Shown: one piece after another, positions 22,344 to 22,379 of the stretch | Layout: every line of letters begins with the position of its first letter | Numbering within the stretch: the first letter of the stretch is position 1 | Assembly: GCA_020629815.1 (NCBI GenBank) | Contig: JAHDCN010000015.1 | Location: 1-22,379, forward strand | Length of the DNA: 22,379 nt | DNA from: Verrucomicrobiota bacterium | GTDB lineage: Bacteria > Verrucomicrobiota > Verrucomicrobiia > Verrucomicrobiales > DEV007 | Direction: 5' to 3' | Notes under the pieces: model-generated | The model's database searches: none | What the model saw: the letters and a program-made list of their open reading frames with translations, nothing else | Told to the model about the DNA's origin: nothing | Translations under genes and position numbers: made by a program

Positions 22344-22379
22344 ATGCAATCCATTGGTCAATTCCTCTCCGAACACTGG
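22344..22379 (+). CDS. Possible start of a gene cut by the right edge
   Basis: An ATG at 22344, preceded directly by an in-frame TAG, opens a frame that stays open to the last base and reads MQSIGQFLSEHW. Only 12 codons are visible, and there is no Shine-Dalgarno motif, so this may be chance. If real, it is divergent from the sulfatase operon. No function can be suggested. Confidence 0.3.
   Translation, partial: MQSIGQFLSEHW

Overview
The window looks like a chromosomal segment of a free-living Gram-negative bacterium of the Planctomycetota-Verrucomicrobiota group, most likely Verrucomicrobiota (Opitutia/Puniceicoccales-like). That placement is an inference. It rests on a prepilin with an A|FTLIE processing site, two formylglycine sulfatases linked to a PQQ-type propeller protein, a eukaryotic-type Ser/Thr kinase, OpcA outside Actinobacteria and Cyanobacteria, and very few Shine-Dalgarno motifs. 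Coding density is very high. No gap between genes reaches 300 bases, and I see no rRNA, tRNA, CRISPR array, insertion sequence or prophage.

Layout. 1-1139 (-): Ser/Thr protein kinase running into a cyclic-nucleotide-binding-like domain, cut by the left edge. 1231-2685 (+): bifunctional NAD(P)HX repair enzyme, ending at a bidirectional terminator shared with a convergent prepilin-like gene (2742-3464, -). Divergent from the prepilin gene, across a long inverted repeat, is an HTH-metallo-beta-lactamase fusion followed 2 bases later by maf. 5069-5413 (-): small secreted Tyr/Pro-repeat protein. 5577-8043: divergent pair of a NamZ-like lipoprotein and a NagZ-like GH3 enzyme, which suggests peptidoglycan salvage. 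8103-10799 (-): fabD followed by an MsbA-type ABC exporter. 10905-13384 (+): DUF4870 membrane protein followed by a Rep/PcrA-type helicase. 13393-14682 (-): M16 zinc peptidase. 14754-17979 (+): opcA, a membrane/TPR protein and a divergent pyruvate kinase, a carbon-metabolism block. 17987-22203 (-): tight operon of sulfatase, PQQ-propeller protein and sulfatase, probably for sulfated-polysaccharide use. 22344 to the right edge may be the start of another gene.

The least explained signal is a repeat family found at two places more than 12 kb apart (8042-8107 and 20632-20695). Each copy is three imperfect palindromes whose centres are exactly 22 bp apart, with a shared AAC-(AGG or CCT)-GT core. 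One copy fills the gap between nagZ and the ABC exporter and can act as a terminator hairpin. The other lies inside the 5' coding region of the PQQ-propeller gene and supplies about 20 residues just before its signal peptide. Other points of interest are a pyruvate kinase with altered potassium-site residues, the kinase-cNMP architecture, the HTH-MBL fusion and its dyad, and the compartment mismatch of the NamZ/NagZ pair.
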